The notes under the pieces were generated by a model. That model was not told where the DNA came from and searched no databases. It saw nothing but the letters and a program-made list of their open reading frames with translations. 64,000 bases of DNA from Polyangiaceae bacterium. GTDB taxonomy: Bacteria > Myxococcota_A > Polyangia > Polyangiales > Polyangiaceae. Where the stretch lies: positions 1 to 64,000 of the forward strand of contig JACKEA010000007.1 in the NCBI GenBank assembly GCA_020633235.1, written 5' to 3'. The position numbers and the translations under genes were made by a program. Shown here piece by piece: positions 8,130 through 20,248 of the stretch. Each line of letters opens with the position of its first letter. Positions within the stretch are counted from its first letter, which is position 1.

Positions 8130-8177
8130 AAGCAGCGGGGCAAGTCGTTGGTTTTGGGGCATCTGCGCGGGCCTTCC

Positions 8178-8219
8178 TTGACATATCTGCGTTACGCATA
8201 TATGTATTCTGCATATATG
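8178..8219 (+). promoter_or_regulatory. Promoter and likely operator of the Nudix-regulator operon
   Basis: TTGACA at 8178-8183, a 17-base spacer and TATGTA at 8201-8206 make a strong sigma70-like promoter, unusually AT-rich for this DNA. The spacer holds the palindrome TGCGT-T-ACGCA (8188-8198). GCATATATG occurs twice, at 8196-8204 and 8211-8219, 15 bases apart; the second copy includes the ATG start. Transcription would start near or within the start codon, so the mRNA may have little or no leader. The repeats are good candidates for autoregulation by the encoded regulator. Confidence 0.65.
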
Positions 8220-8981
8220 GCGACCTCCCGTGCAAAGAAGGCCCAGCGGGCCCCGCGAGACGAGGCGGAGTTCCTCGCCAAGTACGACCCGGCCGAGTTC
8301 GAGCGGCCGAGCGTGGCGGTGGACGTGGCGCTCGTGAGCGTGGTCGACGGCGCGCTGTACACCTTGCTGATCCGGCGCGGGGAGCATCCGCATCGCGGTC
8401 GTTACGCCTTGCCCGGTGGCTTCGTCGGGATGAAGGAGTCGCTGGAAGCGGCGGCGCGGCGCGTGCTGGCGGCCAAGACGGGCCTGTCCGGCGTGTTCTT
8501 GGAGCAGCTGTACACCTTCGGTAACCCAGGGCGGGATCCGCGAACGCGGGTGGTGAGCGTCGCGTACTATGCGCTGGTGGATCGCGCGCGTTTCGACGAG
8601 CGCGCCAACTCCGAAGGCACGGTCGGGCGCCTGCGCATTCCGTGGGAAGGCGAGGTGGGCGGACCCGTTGGCGTGGACGACGCCTCCGGCAAGCCGCTCG
8701 AGCTCGCCTTCGATCACGACGACATCCTGGGCATGGCGGTCAAACGCTTGCGCGGGAAGCTCGACTACTCACCCATCGGCTTTCAGCTGCTGCCGGAGAC
8801 GTTCACGCTGCTCGACCTGATGCAGGTGCACGAGACCGTCTCCGGACGCCCCCAGAACAAGGACTCCTTCCGGCGCCGCATGCTCTCGTCCGGGCTCTTG
8901 GAAGCCACCGGCGAGCGGCAGCAGGACGTCGGTCATCGCCCCGCGGAGCTGTATCGCTTCGGCAAGCGCTCCGCTGTTTGA
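8217..8981 (+). CDS. NrtR-like transcriptional regulator with degenerate Nudix domain
   Basis: A 254-residue protein with an N-terminal Nudix fold (about 30-165; ALPGGFVGMKESLEAAARR) and a C-terminal winged-helix region (about 175-250; KLDYSPIGFQLLPETFTLLDLM and KDSFRRRMLSSGLL). The Nudix box has lost its catalytic glutamates: after the first Glu it reads RRVLAAKTGL where an active enzyme has RExxEExG. This matches the NrtR family, whose Nudix domain senses ADP-ribose-type ligands and which represses NAD-metabolism genes. The next genes (SPFH, NAD-kinase-like) fit that theme. Start at 8217 is set by the promoter. Confidence 0.82.
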   Translation: MATSRAKKAQRAPRDEAEFLAKYDPAEFERPSVAVDVALVSVVDGALYTLLIRRGEHPHRGRYALPGGFVGMKESLEAAARRVLAAKTGLSGVFLEQLYTFGNPGRDPRTRVVSVAYYALVDRARFDERANSEGTVGRLRIPWEGEVGGPVGVDDASGKPLELAFDHDDILGMAVKRLRGKLDYSPIGFQLLPETFTLLDLMQVHETVSGRPQNKDSFRRRMLSSGLLEATGERQQDVGHRPAELYRFGKRSAV

Positions 8982-8998
8982 ACCTCACGAGGTCCGTC

Positions 8999-10015
8999 AT
9001 GGCAGAGATCAGAAACTACGGCCTTTTCCGCCACTTCCGCTCGAGCCCGGCGATGTTCGTGCTGCGCTACCGCCGCGGAAAGCGGGTGGCGAGCGGACCG
9101 GGGCTCACCTTCTGGTTCCTGCCCCTGTCCGCCAGCATGGCGGAGGTGCCCCTCGACGATCGCGAGCTGCCCTTCGCCTTCCACGGGCGCTCCAGCGATT
9201 TCCAGGACGTCACCACCCAGGGCGTGATCACGTATCGCGTTGCGGAGCCGCAGGAGCTCGCGGCCCACGTCGACTTCACCGTGGACTCCAGCTCCGGCAG
9301 CTACGAGGCCCAGCCGCTGGAGAAGCTCGCGGGGCTGCTCACGCAGCTCGCGCAACAGCACGCGCTGGCGTACGTCACGGAGACGCCCATCCGACGAATT
9401 TTGACGGAGGGCTACTCGACCATCCGCGAGCGGGTGACCGCGGGGCTCGAGCAAGACGCGGGCATCGCCGGCATGGGCATTCACATCGCCACCGTGCGCG
9501 TGGCCGCCGTGCAGCCCACGGCGGAGCTGGAGCGCGCGCTGGAGATGCCGACGCGGGAGAAGATCCAACAAGAAGCGGACCAGGCCACCTTCGAGCGCCG
9601 CGCGCTGGCGGTGGAGAAGGAACGCGCCATCGAGGAGAACGAGCTCCAAAACCGCATCGAGCTGGCGCGCCGCGAGGAAGAGCTCATCCGTCAGACGGGA
9701 CAGAACGAACGGCGGCGGGCCGAAGAAACCGCGCTGGCCAAGAAGCTCGAGGTGTCGGCCTCGGCGGAGTGCAAGCGCATCGCGGCGGAAGCCGACGCCG
9801 AGCGCATTCGCATGGTGGAGCGCGCCCGGGTGGAGAGCGAGCGCGAGCGCATGGACGTGTACCGCGAGCTGCCCACCGGCGTGATGCTGGGCCTCGCCGC
9901 GCGCGAGCTCGCCACCAAGCTCGAGCGCATCGATCACCTGAACCTGACGCCGGAGCTCTTGGGTCCGATGCTCTCGGATCTGGTGCAAGCCGGAACGCGT
10001 CGCCTGGAGAAGTGA
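8999..10015 (+). CDS. SPFH/band-7 domain protein
   Basis: A 338-residue protein. Residues 1-180 form an SPFH (stomatin/prohibitin) domain (FVLRYRRGKRVASGPGLTFWF; VTTQGVITYRVAEPQEL). From about 180 to 300 it is a highly charged, Glu/Arg-rich coiled coil, ending in a helical tail (LNLTPELLGPMLSDLV). SPFH proteins assemble into ring or cage scaffolds at membranes; there is no clear N-terminal membrane anchor here, so it may be soluble or peripheral. GAGG lies upstream of the ATG at 8999. It sits 17 bases after the Nudix regulator, and its stop overlaps the NAD-kinase-like start (TGATG). Confidence 0.85.
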   Translation: MAEIRNYGLFRHFRSSPAMFVLRYRRGKRVASGPGLTFWFLPLSASMAEVPLDDRELPFAFHGRSSDFQDVTTQGVITYRVAEPQELAAHVDFTVDSSSGSYEAQPLEKLAGLLTQLAQQHALAYVTETPIRRILTEGYSTIRERVTAGLEQDAGIAGMGIHIATVRVAAVQPTAELERALEMPTREKIQQEADQATFERRALAVEKERAIEENELQNRIELARREEELIRQTGQNERRRAEETALAKKLEVSASAECKRIAAEADAERIRMVERARVESERERMDVYRELPTGVMLGLAARELATKLERIDHLNLTPELLGPMLSDLVQAGTRRLEK

Positions 10016-10908
10016 TGGCTCGCACGCCGCGCGCCGTGACGGTGACTCGGCCCACGGAGTACGAGCTGCTGCTCCGGCGTCACGCCACCCGTGGGCAGGC
10101 CGAGTTCTTCCTCCGTGCCCACGGGCAGAAGCTCGCCGACGTGGAGGCCGCCCATCAGCGCTTCCAAGGCGTGCTGGAGCAGTGTCATCGCGGCATCCCC
10201 GACACTTTTCGTCGCGCTCACGTTTCGCGGGAAGATCTCGACCGCTTCTTGTTCGAGCCGGAGGACGTCATCCTGGTCGTGGGTCAGGACGGGCTCGTCG
10301 CCAACGTGGCCAAGTATCTCCAGGGGCAGCCCGTCATCGGCGTAAACCCCGATCCCGAGCGCAACGACGGCGTGCTCGCACGCTACACCCCTGCCCTGGC
10401 CAGCGAGCTGCTCGCGCCCACCGCCGATGGCGCCGCCCCCATTCAGCGCCGCACTCTGGTGGAAGCCGAGCTCGACGACGGTCAGAAGCTCCTGGCCCTG
10501 AACGAGGTCTTCGTCGGACACCGATCCCATCAGTCCGCGCGCTATCGCATCGGCTGGAAGGAGCATCACGAACGCCAGTCTTCCTCGGGGCTCATCGTGG
10601 CCACCGGCACCGGCGCCACGGGTTGGGCGCGGTCCATCGCACGCCAACGCAAGAGGCCGGTGGAGCTGCCGGAGCCCACCGACGGCCGCGTCACGTTCTT
10701 GGTGCGCGAAGCGTTTCCGTCCGTGAGCACGGGCACGCGCATCACCGCGGGCTGCCTCACCGAAACGGATACCCTCGAGGTCGTCTCCGAGATGAACGAA
10801 GGCGGCGTGGTGTTCGGTGACGGCATCGAGAGCGACCACCTCGACTTCGGTTTCGGCATGCGCTTGTCCGTCCACGCTTCCAGCGTGCGCCTGTGCCTGG
10901 TCGCGTAG
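10015..10908 (+). CDS. NAD kinase-like protein
   Basis: A 297-residue protein with the layout of the ATP-NAD kinase family: LVVGQDGLVANVAKYL (about 87-102) in the place of the GGDGT nucleotide motif, GQPVIGVNPDP after it, LALNEVFVGH (N163-E164, the conserved NE motif), and IVATGTGATGWARSI (about 194-208) in the place of the TPTGSTAY motif. The first motif is altered: GGDGT reads GQDGL. It may still phosphorylate NAD, use another substrate, or only bind nucleotide. Translationally coupled to the SPFH gene, in an operon led by an NrtR-like regulator. Confidence 0.7.
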   Translation: MARTPRAVTVTRPTEYELLLRRHATRGQAEFFLRAHGQKLADVEAAHQRFQGVLEQCHRGIPDTFRRAHVSREDLDRFLFEPEDVILVVGQDGLVANVAKYLQGQPVIGVNPDPERNDGVLARYTPALASELLAPTADGAAPIQRRTLVEAELDDGQKLLALNEVFVGHRSHQSARYRIGWKEHHERQSSSGLIVATGTGATGWARSIARQRKRPVELPEPTDGRVTFLVREAFPSVSTGTRITAGCLTETDTLEVVSEMNEGGVVFGDGIESDHLDFGFGMRLSVHASSVRLCLVA

Positions 10909-10923
10909 CTGCGTCGTCTTCCT

Positions 10924-10946
10924 TTGTCGGGGCGGCGCGATCCCCG
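10924..10946 (+). repeat. REP-like hairpin copy 5
   Basis: TTGTCGGGGCGGCGCGATCC then CCG. Both stem arms differ from the main type (GGGG/CCCC in place of GGTC/AACC), a compensatory change that keeps the hairpin. Lies between convergent genes. Confidence 0.8.
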
Positions 10947-10969
10947 TCCCGTCGCTCCGCGCTGGACCG

Positions 10970-11572
10970 CTAGCGCGGCGAGAAGCGGATCGGGAAGTGG
11001 AACCACAAGGGCTCGTGGTGCGGCCGCGGGTAGCGCACGTTCTCGAGGGCGTGCACGGCGCAGCCGTGGAGAGCGGCCCGGAGCGGCGCGGGGCCGGTGC
11101 TGATGGCGCGCGGCTCACCGTGGGGCGCCACCGCGACGCTGACGACGAGATCGCCTTGCAGCACTGGATCTCGCACAAGGGCCGCGGCGTAACACGCGCG
11201 GAGCTTGTCGCTCGCGTCGCGGGCGACGGCGCGCTGCACGTCGGCAATGGTGACGGTGCCCTGCTCCAAATCCGGCGGCGTCACGCTGGGGGGCTGGGGA
11301 CCGCGCCACGCGTTCGCTCCGCTCGCTGACACGAACAGGCCGAAGGGCTCGTCGAAGGGCGAGGCCACCACGCGCTGCAGCGTGTGACTCGTGAACGCAT
11401 CTCCCGCCCGGGCCAGCGATGCGCTGGCGATGATGGCCACGGCGGGGAGCACTGCCAGTAGCGCCACCAGCTTGGGCGCGCGACGGAGCGCCTTGGCCCG
11501 CCGCTCCACGGCGGCCCAGAACTCGTCGTGATTTTCGGGGTGGACCAGGCGGGAGCGATAGGGGCCGGACAT
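10970..11572 (-). CDS. TonB/AgmX-like periplasmic protein
   Basis: A 200-residue protein with a cytoplasmic N-terminus (about 1-32), one membrane helix (about 33-52, LVALLAVLPAVAIIASASLA) and a periplasmic C-terminal domain of the AgmX/PglI type: DVQRAVARDASDKLRACYAAAL, GDLVVSVAVAPHGEPRAIS, then a hydrophobic strand and LWFHFPIRF. In myxobacteria such domains occur in gliding and TonB-like proteins. I start it at 11572 (MSGPYRSR); longer in-frame starts would overlap the promoter of the divergent kinase gene. Confidence 0.7.
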   Translation of the reverse strand: MSGPYRSRLVHPENHDEFWAAVERRAKALRRAPKLVALLAVLPAVAIIASASLARAGDAFTSHTLQRVVASPFDEPFGLFVSASGANAWRGPQPPSVTPPDLEQGTVTIADVQRAVARDASDKLRACYAAALVRDPVLQGDLVVSVAVAPHGEPRAISTGPAPLRAALHGCAVHALENVRYPRPHHEPLWFHFPIRFSPR

Positions 11573-11651
11573 GGCAGCTTGGACAACCGGGTGGGGGAAA
11601 AGTTTGGGCCGCGCCGTCGACAGCCGCAAGGCGCCGTGAGAAGAGGCGACA

Positions 11652-13718
<2,067 letters not shown>

Positions 13719-13738
13719 GCGGGTGCTATTCTCCGCGC

Positions 13739-15010
13739 ATGCGGGGTATCGCAATTTCGGTGCTCGCCGCGCTGCTCGCGCTTGGCTGCGGCAGCGACGA
13801 CGCGAGCGGGACGCCGTCCACCGGAGGCGCGGCAGGACAGGGCGGAAGTGGCGGTGGGACGAGCGGGACGGGGGGCGAAGCTGGCACGGGCGGCGCCGCT
13901 GGCGGCTACCCGACGCTGCCCTGGGAGGGCGGTCCGGAGTATTACGGCAAGTGGCCGAACGGCCCCTCCACGGATACGAGCACCTTCCCCATCGCCGTGT
14001 GGCTGCAAAGCCCGAGCAATGCCGCCGAGTACAAGAGCATCGGCATCAACCTGTTCATTGGTCTGTGGGATGGGCCGACGGACGCTCAGCTCACGGAGCT
14101 TTCGAGCGCGGGCATGCCGACGTTCTGTGCGCAGGAGCAAGCCTGGTCGGGTCACGTGTCCGACAAGACCGTCTTGGCCTGGACGCAGCAGGACGAGCCG
14201 GACAACGCCCAACCCAACGGCAGCGGTGGTTACGACCCCTGCGTGGATCCCCAGGACATCGTGGCCCTGTACCAGACCATGGTGCAGAACGACGCCTCTC
14301 GCCCGGTCTATTTGAATTTTGGCCAGGGCGTCGCGAACACGGACTGGGTCGGCCGCGGTACTTGCACGGGCAAGACGGAGATGTACCCGGAGTACGCCAA
14401 GGGCGCGGACATCGTGTCCTTCGACATCTATCCGGTGAACGAGACGGACGCGAAGATTCACGGCAAGCTCGAGTACGTCGCGAAGGGCGTGAGCTTCCTG
14501 CGGGAAGCCGTGAGCTATCAGAAGCCGGTGTGGGCCTGGATCGAGACGACGGACTTCAACGGCACCGGCAACGCGCCGTCCGTATCCCAGATCGAGAGCG
14601 AGGTGTGGATGGCGCTGATCCACGGCGCCCGCGGCATCGGCTACTTCGCCCACGTGTTCGCACCGAGCTTCATCGAAGCGGGGCTCCTCGCGGACTCGAC
14701 GGTGAAGAGCGGCGTGGCGGACATCAATGCGCGGGTGCAGAACCTCGCGCCGGTGCTGAACACACCCAGCCTCGACGGCGTGGTCACGGTCACCTCCGCC
14801 TCGCCAGTGGATGTGATGACCAAGCAGCACGGCGGCTCGCTGTACGTGTTCGCGATCGGCATGACGAGCGGATCTGCGGACGCCAGCTTCGCTGTGCCCG
14901 AAGGCAGCGGCGCGACGGTGCTCGGTGAAGACCGAAGCCTGAAGGTGGAGAGCGGCGCTTTCAGCGACACCTTCGACGGCTACGCCGTGCACCTGTATCG
15001 AATCGACTGA
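13739..15010 (+). CDS. Lipoprotein with glycoside hydrolase-like barrel
   Basis: A 423-residue surface lipoprotein: signal peptide with lipobox ALGC (MRGIAISVLAALLALGC), a Gly-rich linker to about residue 55, then a 350-residue domain that reads like a TIM-barrel glycosidase (PIAVWLQSPSNAAEYKSIGIN, TVLAWTQQDEPDN, DIVSFDIYPVNE, VWAWIETTDF, EVWMALIHGARGIGYFAH). The strand-end acids (DEP and IET) fit a retaining-type glycosidase pair, but the family is not certain. It follows the kinase gene by 20 bases on the same strand and could be co-transcribed. Confidence 0.72.
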   Translation: MRGIAISVLAALLALGCGSDDASGTPSTGGAAGQGGSGGGTSGTGGEAGTGGAAGGYPTLPWEGGPEYYGKWPNGPSTDTSTFPIAVWLQSPSNAAEYKSIGINLFIGLWDGPTDAQLTELSSAGMPTFCAQEQAWSGHVSDKTVLAWTQQDEPDNAQPNGSGGYDPCVDPQDIVALYQTMVQNDASRPVYLNFGQGVANTDWVGRGTCTGKTEMYPEYAKGADIVSFDIYPVNETDAKIHGKLEYVAKGVSFLREAVSYQKPVWAWIETTDFNGTGNAPSVSQIESEVWMALIHGARGIGYFAHVFAPSFIEAGLLADSTVKSGVADINARVQNLAPVLNTPSLDGVVTVTSASPVDVMTKQHGGSLYVFAIGMTSGSADASFAVPEGSGATVLGEDRSLKVESGAFSDTFDGYAVHLYRID

Positions 15011-15017
15011 GGTCCGC

Positions 15018-15034
15018 GTCGCACAAGGTGCGAC
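15018..15034 (+). other. Small hairpin after the glycosidase-like gene
   Basis: GTCGCAC-AAG-GTGCGAC, a perfect 7-bp stem eight bases beyond the stop codon. There is no T-tract after it, so it may be a processing or weak termination signal only. Confidence 0.4.
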
Positions 15035-15130
15035 CCCGTAGGTCCCTGTGTGACTCCGTCAGTCGCGGGATCGTGTCCCTACTCGGCCCACTTTCTGGCG
15101 CATTATCGGAGCTTTGGCCGAGATTTCAGC

Positions 15131-15162
15131 TGGCACGGATTTCGTAAAGGAGGTGAACCGCT
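15131..15162 (+). promoter_or_regulatory. Strong but distant ribosome binding site and weak sigma54-like element
   Basis: TGGCACGGATTTCGTA (15131-15146) has a good -24 half of a sigma54 promoter, but the -12 half is GT instead of GC. It overlaps AAAGGAGGTGA (15147-15157), a near-perfect anti-16S match whose nearest in-frame ATG is about 20 bases away. GGAG could pair with CTCC (15161-15164), hiding the site. Whether either element is used is unclear. Confidence 0.35.
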
Positions 15163-15175
15163 CCCCTTCGGCACA

Positions 15176-16681
15176 ATGACCCCTCCGCTCCACATCTCCG
15201 TCCTGTTCAGCGCAACCCTCTTGGCGCTGGGGGCCGAGGGCTGCACCGGCCACATCTCCGACGCGGGCGGACCGCCGCCACCGCCGGACACCGAAGCGCA
15301 ACAGGTTCCGCTCTCGCCGACCCCGATCGAGAGCTCGGGATTCTGCACGGACTTGCTGGCGGGCGAGCGCGTGGTCTCGGTGAGCGCAGAGGGTCAGCTG
15401 TGGCTCGCCCGCGAGGAGAACGGCGAGAGTCTCTTGCGCGTCGTGGATTCCTTCGATGCGGCCCACGAAGTGGTGGCGAAGATCGCGCTGTCCGGCATCG
15501 AGCGCATCCAGGCTTGGTCTCAGGTGGATGCCGCGGTGACCACGGCATCGGGGCTGTGGAAGCTCGAGGACTTGTCCCGCGTGGAGCTCACGCCCCCCGC
15601 CGGCTTCTCGAAGGACGCCGCGGTGTGCGGCGACCCCACGACCAACGGCTCCCTGCTCTTCGCCGGAAGGCTGTTCGAGCGCCGAGACGACGAACAGTGG
15701 TGGGCGTGGGACACGGGCGCGAAGGGAGCAGCGGCGCCCAGCGAGCTCTTGCTCCAACAGGGCGAATGTCAGGGTCCGGACGACGTGCAGTGGATGACGT
15801 CGCCGGACGGCACGCTGTGGCGCGTGGAGCCGACCACCTACTACCGCCCGGTGCAGTTCCCGGCGCTGAAGGCAGCCGCCGTGACCACCGCGGCGGACAA
15901 GAGCGTGCTGCTCGCGGCCATCGACGGCGAGGAGCTGTGGGTCGGCCCCGAGACGTGGCAGCGCTGGCAGTTCCCGAACGGCGCGCCGGGCCAGCTGAGC
16001 GCCGCAGGCGGCATGGTGTGGGTGACGTCGGGCTCGCAGTTGCTCCGCTTCGACGGCGAGAGCTGGAGCGAGATGCAACGCCTCGACGGCGAGGACGGCG
16101 ACGTGGCCTCGCTCCACGCCCACGACGGAGGTCTGTGGGTGGAGCATGGAAGCTCCGTCTGCCACCTCACCGGCGCTCCGATGGTCCATGTGGCGGGAGT
16201 TCGCCCCTACCTCCGGACCAAGGAGCTCGACCACGCGTTCTCCATCACCGCCAGCGACGAGGCCGCCACCGTCACCGCGTCGTTGGATGGTGAACCGCTG
16301 ACGCTCACCATCGATCCGGAAACGGGCGCGAGCACGGGCAGTCTGCGTCTGGACTCCGCGGGATGGCATCAGCTGGTGGCTGCGGCGGGCGCCGCCGAGC
16401 GGCGCGTGTGGCTCAAGCGCCTTCCGGACGCAGAGCGCAGCTGGGACTCGGACATCCGTCCCATCTTCGAGAGCAATTGCGCTGGATGCCACACGACGGG
16501 GCAGGAGCCCGGCGGACCGGCGTTGGCGAGCTACCAAGACTGGGTCGCCCACGCGAAGCAGATCCAGCAGCGCGTGGTGGATGCCAAGACCATGCCGCCG
16601 GCAGCAAACAAAGGACCCGACTGGGGCGACGATGACGTTCAGGTCATCGCCCAGTGGTTGGCAGGAGGAATGGCACCGTGA
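15176..16681 (+). CDS. Lipoprotein with beta-propeller-like region and C-terminal cytochrome c domain
   Basis: A 501-residue exported protein: signal peptide with Cys at the EGC site (MTPPLHISVLFSATLLALG), a Pro-rich linker, about 330 residues of repeated WxxxxD/G strands typical of a beta-propeller (QLWLAREENGES, GTLWRVEPTTYYRP, GGLWVEHGSSVCH), and a C-terminal domain with the haem-attachment motif CAGCH (about residue 433) and MPP. It is the first gene of an operon with a DUF1588-like and a DUF1501 protein. Its stop overlaps the next start (GTGA). A longer N-terminus is possible but lacks a signal peptide. Confidence 0.78.
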   Translation: MTPPLHISVLFSATLLALGAEGCTGHISDAGGPPPPPDTEAQQVPLSPTPIESSGFCTDLLAGERVVSVSAEGQLWLAREENGESLLRVVDSFDAAHEVVAKIALSGIERIQAWSQVDAAVTTASGLWKLEDLSRVELTPPAGFSKDAAVCGDPTTNGSLLFAGRLFERRDDEQWWAWDTGAKGAAAPSELLLQQGECQGPDDVQWMTSPDGTLWRVEPTTYYRPVQFPALKAAAVTTAADKSVLLAAIDGEELWVGPETWQRWQFPNGAPGQLSAAGGMVWVTSGSQLLRFDGESWSEMQRLDGEDGDVASLHAHDGGLWVEHGSSVCHLTGAPMVHVAGVRPYLRTKELDHAFSITASDEAATVTASLDGEPLTLTIDPETGASTGSLRLDSAGWHQLVAAAGAAERRVWLKRLPDAERSWDSDIRPIFESNCAGCHTTGQEPGGPALASYQDWVAHAKQIQQRVVDAKTMPPAANKGPDWGDDDVQVIAQWLAGGMAP

Positions 16682-18804
16682 AAAGGCGCACAAGCATCGT
16701 CGCGCGGGCCGCGGCAACGACGCTCACCCTTTCCATGCTCGCGACCAGCTGCGCCGACAACGCGACGACGGCGAAGGGCGGAAGCTCCAAGACCACGCAG
16801 GAAGGGGACCCCAAGAGCTGGACGCCCTCCGGCACCACCGGTGAGTGCAACCTGGACGCGCTGCTGCAGCCGTATTCCTACGTCTCCAAGGTCAAGACGC
16901 TGCTCACCGGCGAGGCCGTGGAGGAGTCCGAGCTGGCAGCGGTGGAAAAGGACCCGAACGCCCTCGAAGGGCTGATCGACGTCTGGGTCCAGAGCGACGC
17001 CGCCCGGGACATGTTGGTCCGCTTCTTCATGACGGCCTTCCAGCAGACCGGCCTCGACAACGAGACCTTCTTCTATCCATTGGGCTTCTCCAACACGTCG
17101 CTCGGTCGCTTCTCGAACCCGACCAGCCCGACCACCGACGAGATGCTGAACGCGAACTTCTCCGAGAGCTTCGCGCGAACTGCGTACGAGATCGTCAAGT
17201 CCGGTCAGCCGTGGACCGACGTGCTGAGCACCAACACCATCATGATGACGACCGCCCAGATGGCCTACATGGCCTATCAGGACGACGTGGTGGTGGACGA
17301 CGACGAGAAGAAGACCGTACGCACCACCGGCGACGACTTCCCGACGCTCCGCTTCGTCGCAAACCAGGCGGACGCGCCGCCGGCCTCGGAATCGCTGGAC
17401 CCGAGCAGCAGCAACTTCGGCAAGTTCTGGCATGGCAAGCTCGCCGACCTGGACGCCTCCTGCAACGTGGCGAGCGTGAACGTGGTGGACACCACCAAGA
17501 AGGTGGACGGCGAGTGGCGCATCGCCAGCGGCGGCATCCCGCCGTCGTTCTACGTGTTCAGCGCCATGCTCGGACGCCACCAGTCCCTGAGCCGCCACAA
17601 CGCGGGTTGCAACACCCAGGCGACGAACAAGACGCCGCTCATGGAGCGGGAGGACTTCAGCGACTGGCACATGGTCCAGATCCGCAAGCCCAAGGCGGGA
17701 GAGACAGCGACCAAGTTCTACGACTTGAAGAAGCTCCGCGGGTCGAACGAGCTGGTCATTCACTCGGACCGCCCCGGCTTCCTAGGGTCTCCGGGCTTCC
17801 TCGGCACCTGGCCCACCAACGAGGACAACTCGGCCCGCGTGGTCATGAACCAAATCCTGATCGTGGCGTTGGGCGCGAGCTTCGACGGCAAGGCCGTGAG
17901 CAACTTCAAGCCTACGGATCTGGACGAAGAGCACGCCGCACCGGGCACGGAGTGTTACGGCTGTCACCAAACGCTGGACCCGATGCGCGACTACGTTCGA
18001 GCCAGCTACACCAACTTCGCCGGCCAGCAGCTCGACACGAACCAGGAAGCGCTCTCCGGTCACTTCGTGTTCGGCGGCGTGCAGGCCCAGGGCAGCGGCA
18101 TCCTGGATCTGGTCGACGTGCTGGCCAAGCATCCCTTCTTCTCCCACGCCTGGGCGCAGAAGCTGTGCTTCTACGCCAACTCCGAGGCCTGCCCGGAGGG
18201 GGAGGAGCTCGACGCGGTGGTGAAGGCCTTCGAGGACTCCGGGCTCGACTTCCGGGTGCTCGTTCGGAAGCTGTTCTCCTCGCCCCTGGTGACCGGGAGC
18301 GCTTGCGCTGCCGGGGTGAACACGGGGACCACGGCGACCATCGCGCGGCGCTCCCAGTTCTGTCTGCAGCTGTCTCATCGCTTGGGCATCGACGACATCT
18401 GCAACCTCCAGATGCACACCGAAGGCGGCACTACCCTGCAGAATCAGATGCGGGACGCCACCTCCTCCATCCCCGACGACGGCTTCAGCCGCGCCGTGGT
18501 GGATCCCGTGACCATCGGCGAGACGGGCATGTTCACCCGCGCCAACCGGGAGGCGGCCTGCACGATTGCGGCGCTCAACGCCAAGGAGCTGTTCGACGGC
18601 AAGAGCGAGGCAGAGGTCATGCCGGTGTTGGTGGAGAAAGTGATGGCGTTGCCAGCCAGCGATCCCCGTCACGACCAGGCACAGCTGATCCTCGAGAATC
18701 ACGTGAGCGACGCGATGGACTCGGGCAAGACCGAGAAAGAAGCGCTGCAGTCCGCCTTCGTGGTGGCCTGCATGTCCCCTGGCTCTGCCGGAGTCGGGTT
18801 CTGA
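16678..18804 (+). CDS. Exported DUF1592/1588/1585-like protein
   Basis: A 708-residue lipoprotein (GTG start; lipobox ATSC in MLATSCADN). The C-terminal half has the signature of the planctomycete-type cytochrome-associated DUF1588/DUF1585 proteins: ARVVMNQILIVALGASFDGK, TECYGCHQTLDPMRDYVRASY with a CxxCH site, and LDFRVLVRKLFSSPLVTG. Proteins of this group are typically encoded next to DUF1501/DUF1552 proteins, as here. The function is unknown; a role in processing or electron transfer at the cell surface is usually suggested. The GTG overlaps the previous stop by four bases. Confidence 0.75.
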   Translation: MKRRTSIVARAAATTLTLSMLATSCADNATTAKGGSSKTTQEGDPKSWTPSGTTGECNLDALLQPYSYVSKVKTLLTGEAVEESELAAVEKDPNALEGLIDVWVQSDAARDMLVRFFMTAFQQTGLDNETFFYPLGFSNTSLGRFSNPTSPTTDEMLNANFSESFARTAYEIVKSGQPWTDVLSTNTIMMTTAQMAYMAYQDDVVVDDDEKKTVRTTGDDFPTLRFVANQADAPPASESLDPSSSNFGKFWHGKLADLDASCNVASVNVVDTTKKVDGEWRIASGGIPPSFYVFSAMLGRHQSLSRHNAGCNTQATNKTPLMEREDFSDWHMVQIRKPKAGETATKFYDLKKLRGSNELVIHSDRPGFLGSPGFLGTWPTNEDNSARVVMNQILIVALGASFDGKAVSNFKPTDLDEEHAAPGTECYGCHQTLDPMRDYVRASYTNFAGQQLDTNQEALSGHFVFGGVQAQGSGILDLVDVLAKHPFFSHAWAQKLCFYANSEACPEGEELDAVVKAFEDSGLDFRVLVRKLFSSPLVTGSACAAGVNTGTTATIARRSQFCLQLSHRLGIDDICNLQMHTEGGTTLQNQMRDATSSIPDDGFSRAVVDPVTIGETGMFTRANREAACTIAALNAKELFDGKSEAEVMPVLVEKVMALPASDPRHDQAQLILENHVSDAMDSGKTEKEALQSAFVVACMSPGSAGVGF

Positions 18805-18812
18805 GGGCCGCC

Positions 18813-20141
<1,329 letters not shown>

Positions 20142-20248
20142 ATCACGGGCACACACCGCGACGACACCGACGCGCCCGCGAGTTTCAGTCCATCGACGGC
20201 GGTCTCGCTTGCGCCCGGCCCCGGCCTCAGGTTTCCATCCCAGTCCCG

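Noticed and set aside
15131..15146. Sigma54 promoter before the cytochrome operon
   Set aside because: The -24 half is good but the essential -12 GC is GT, and no enhancer-binding protein is in the window; kept only as a note.
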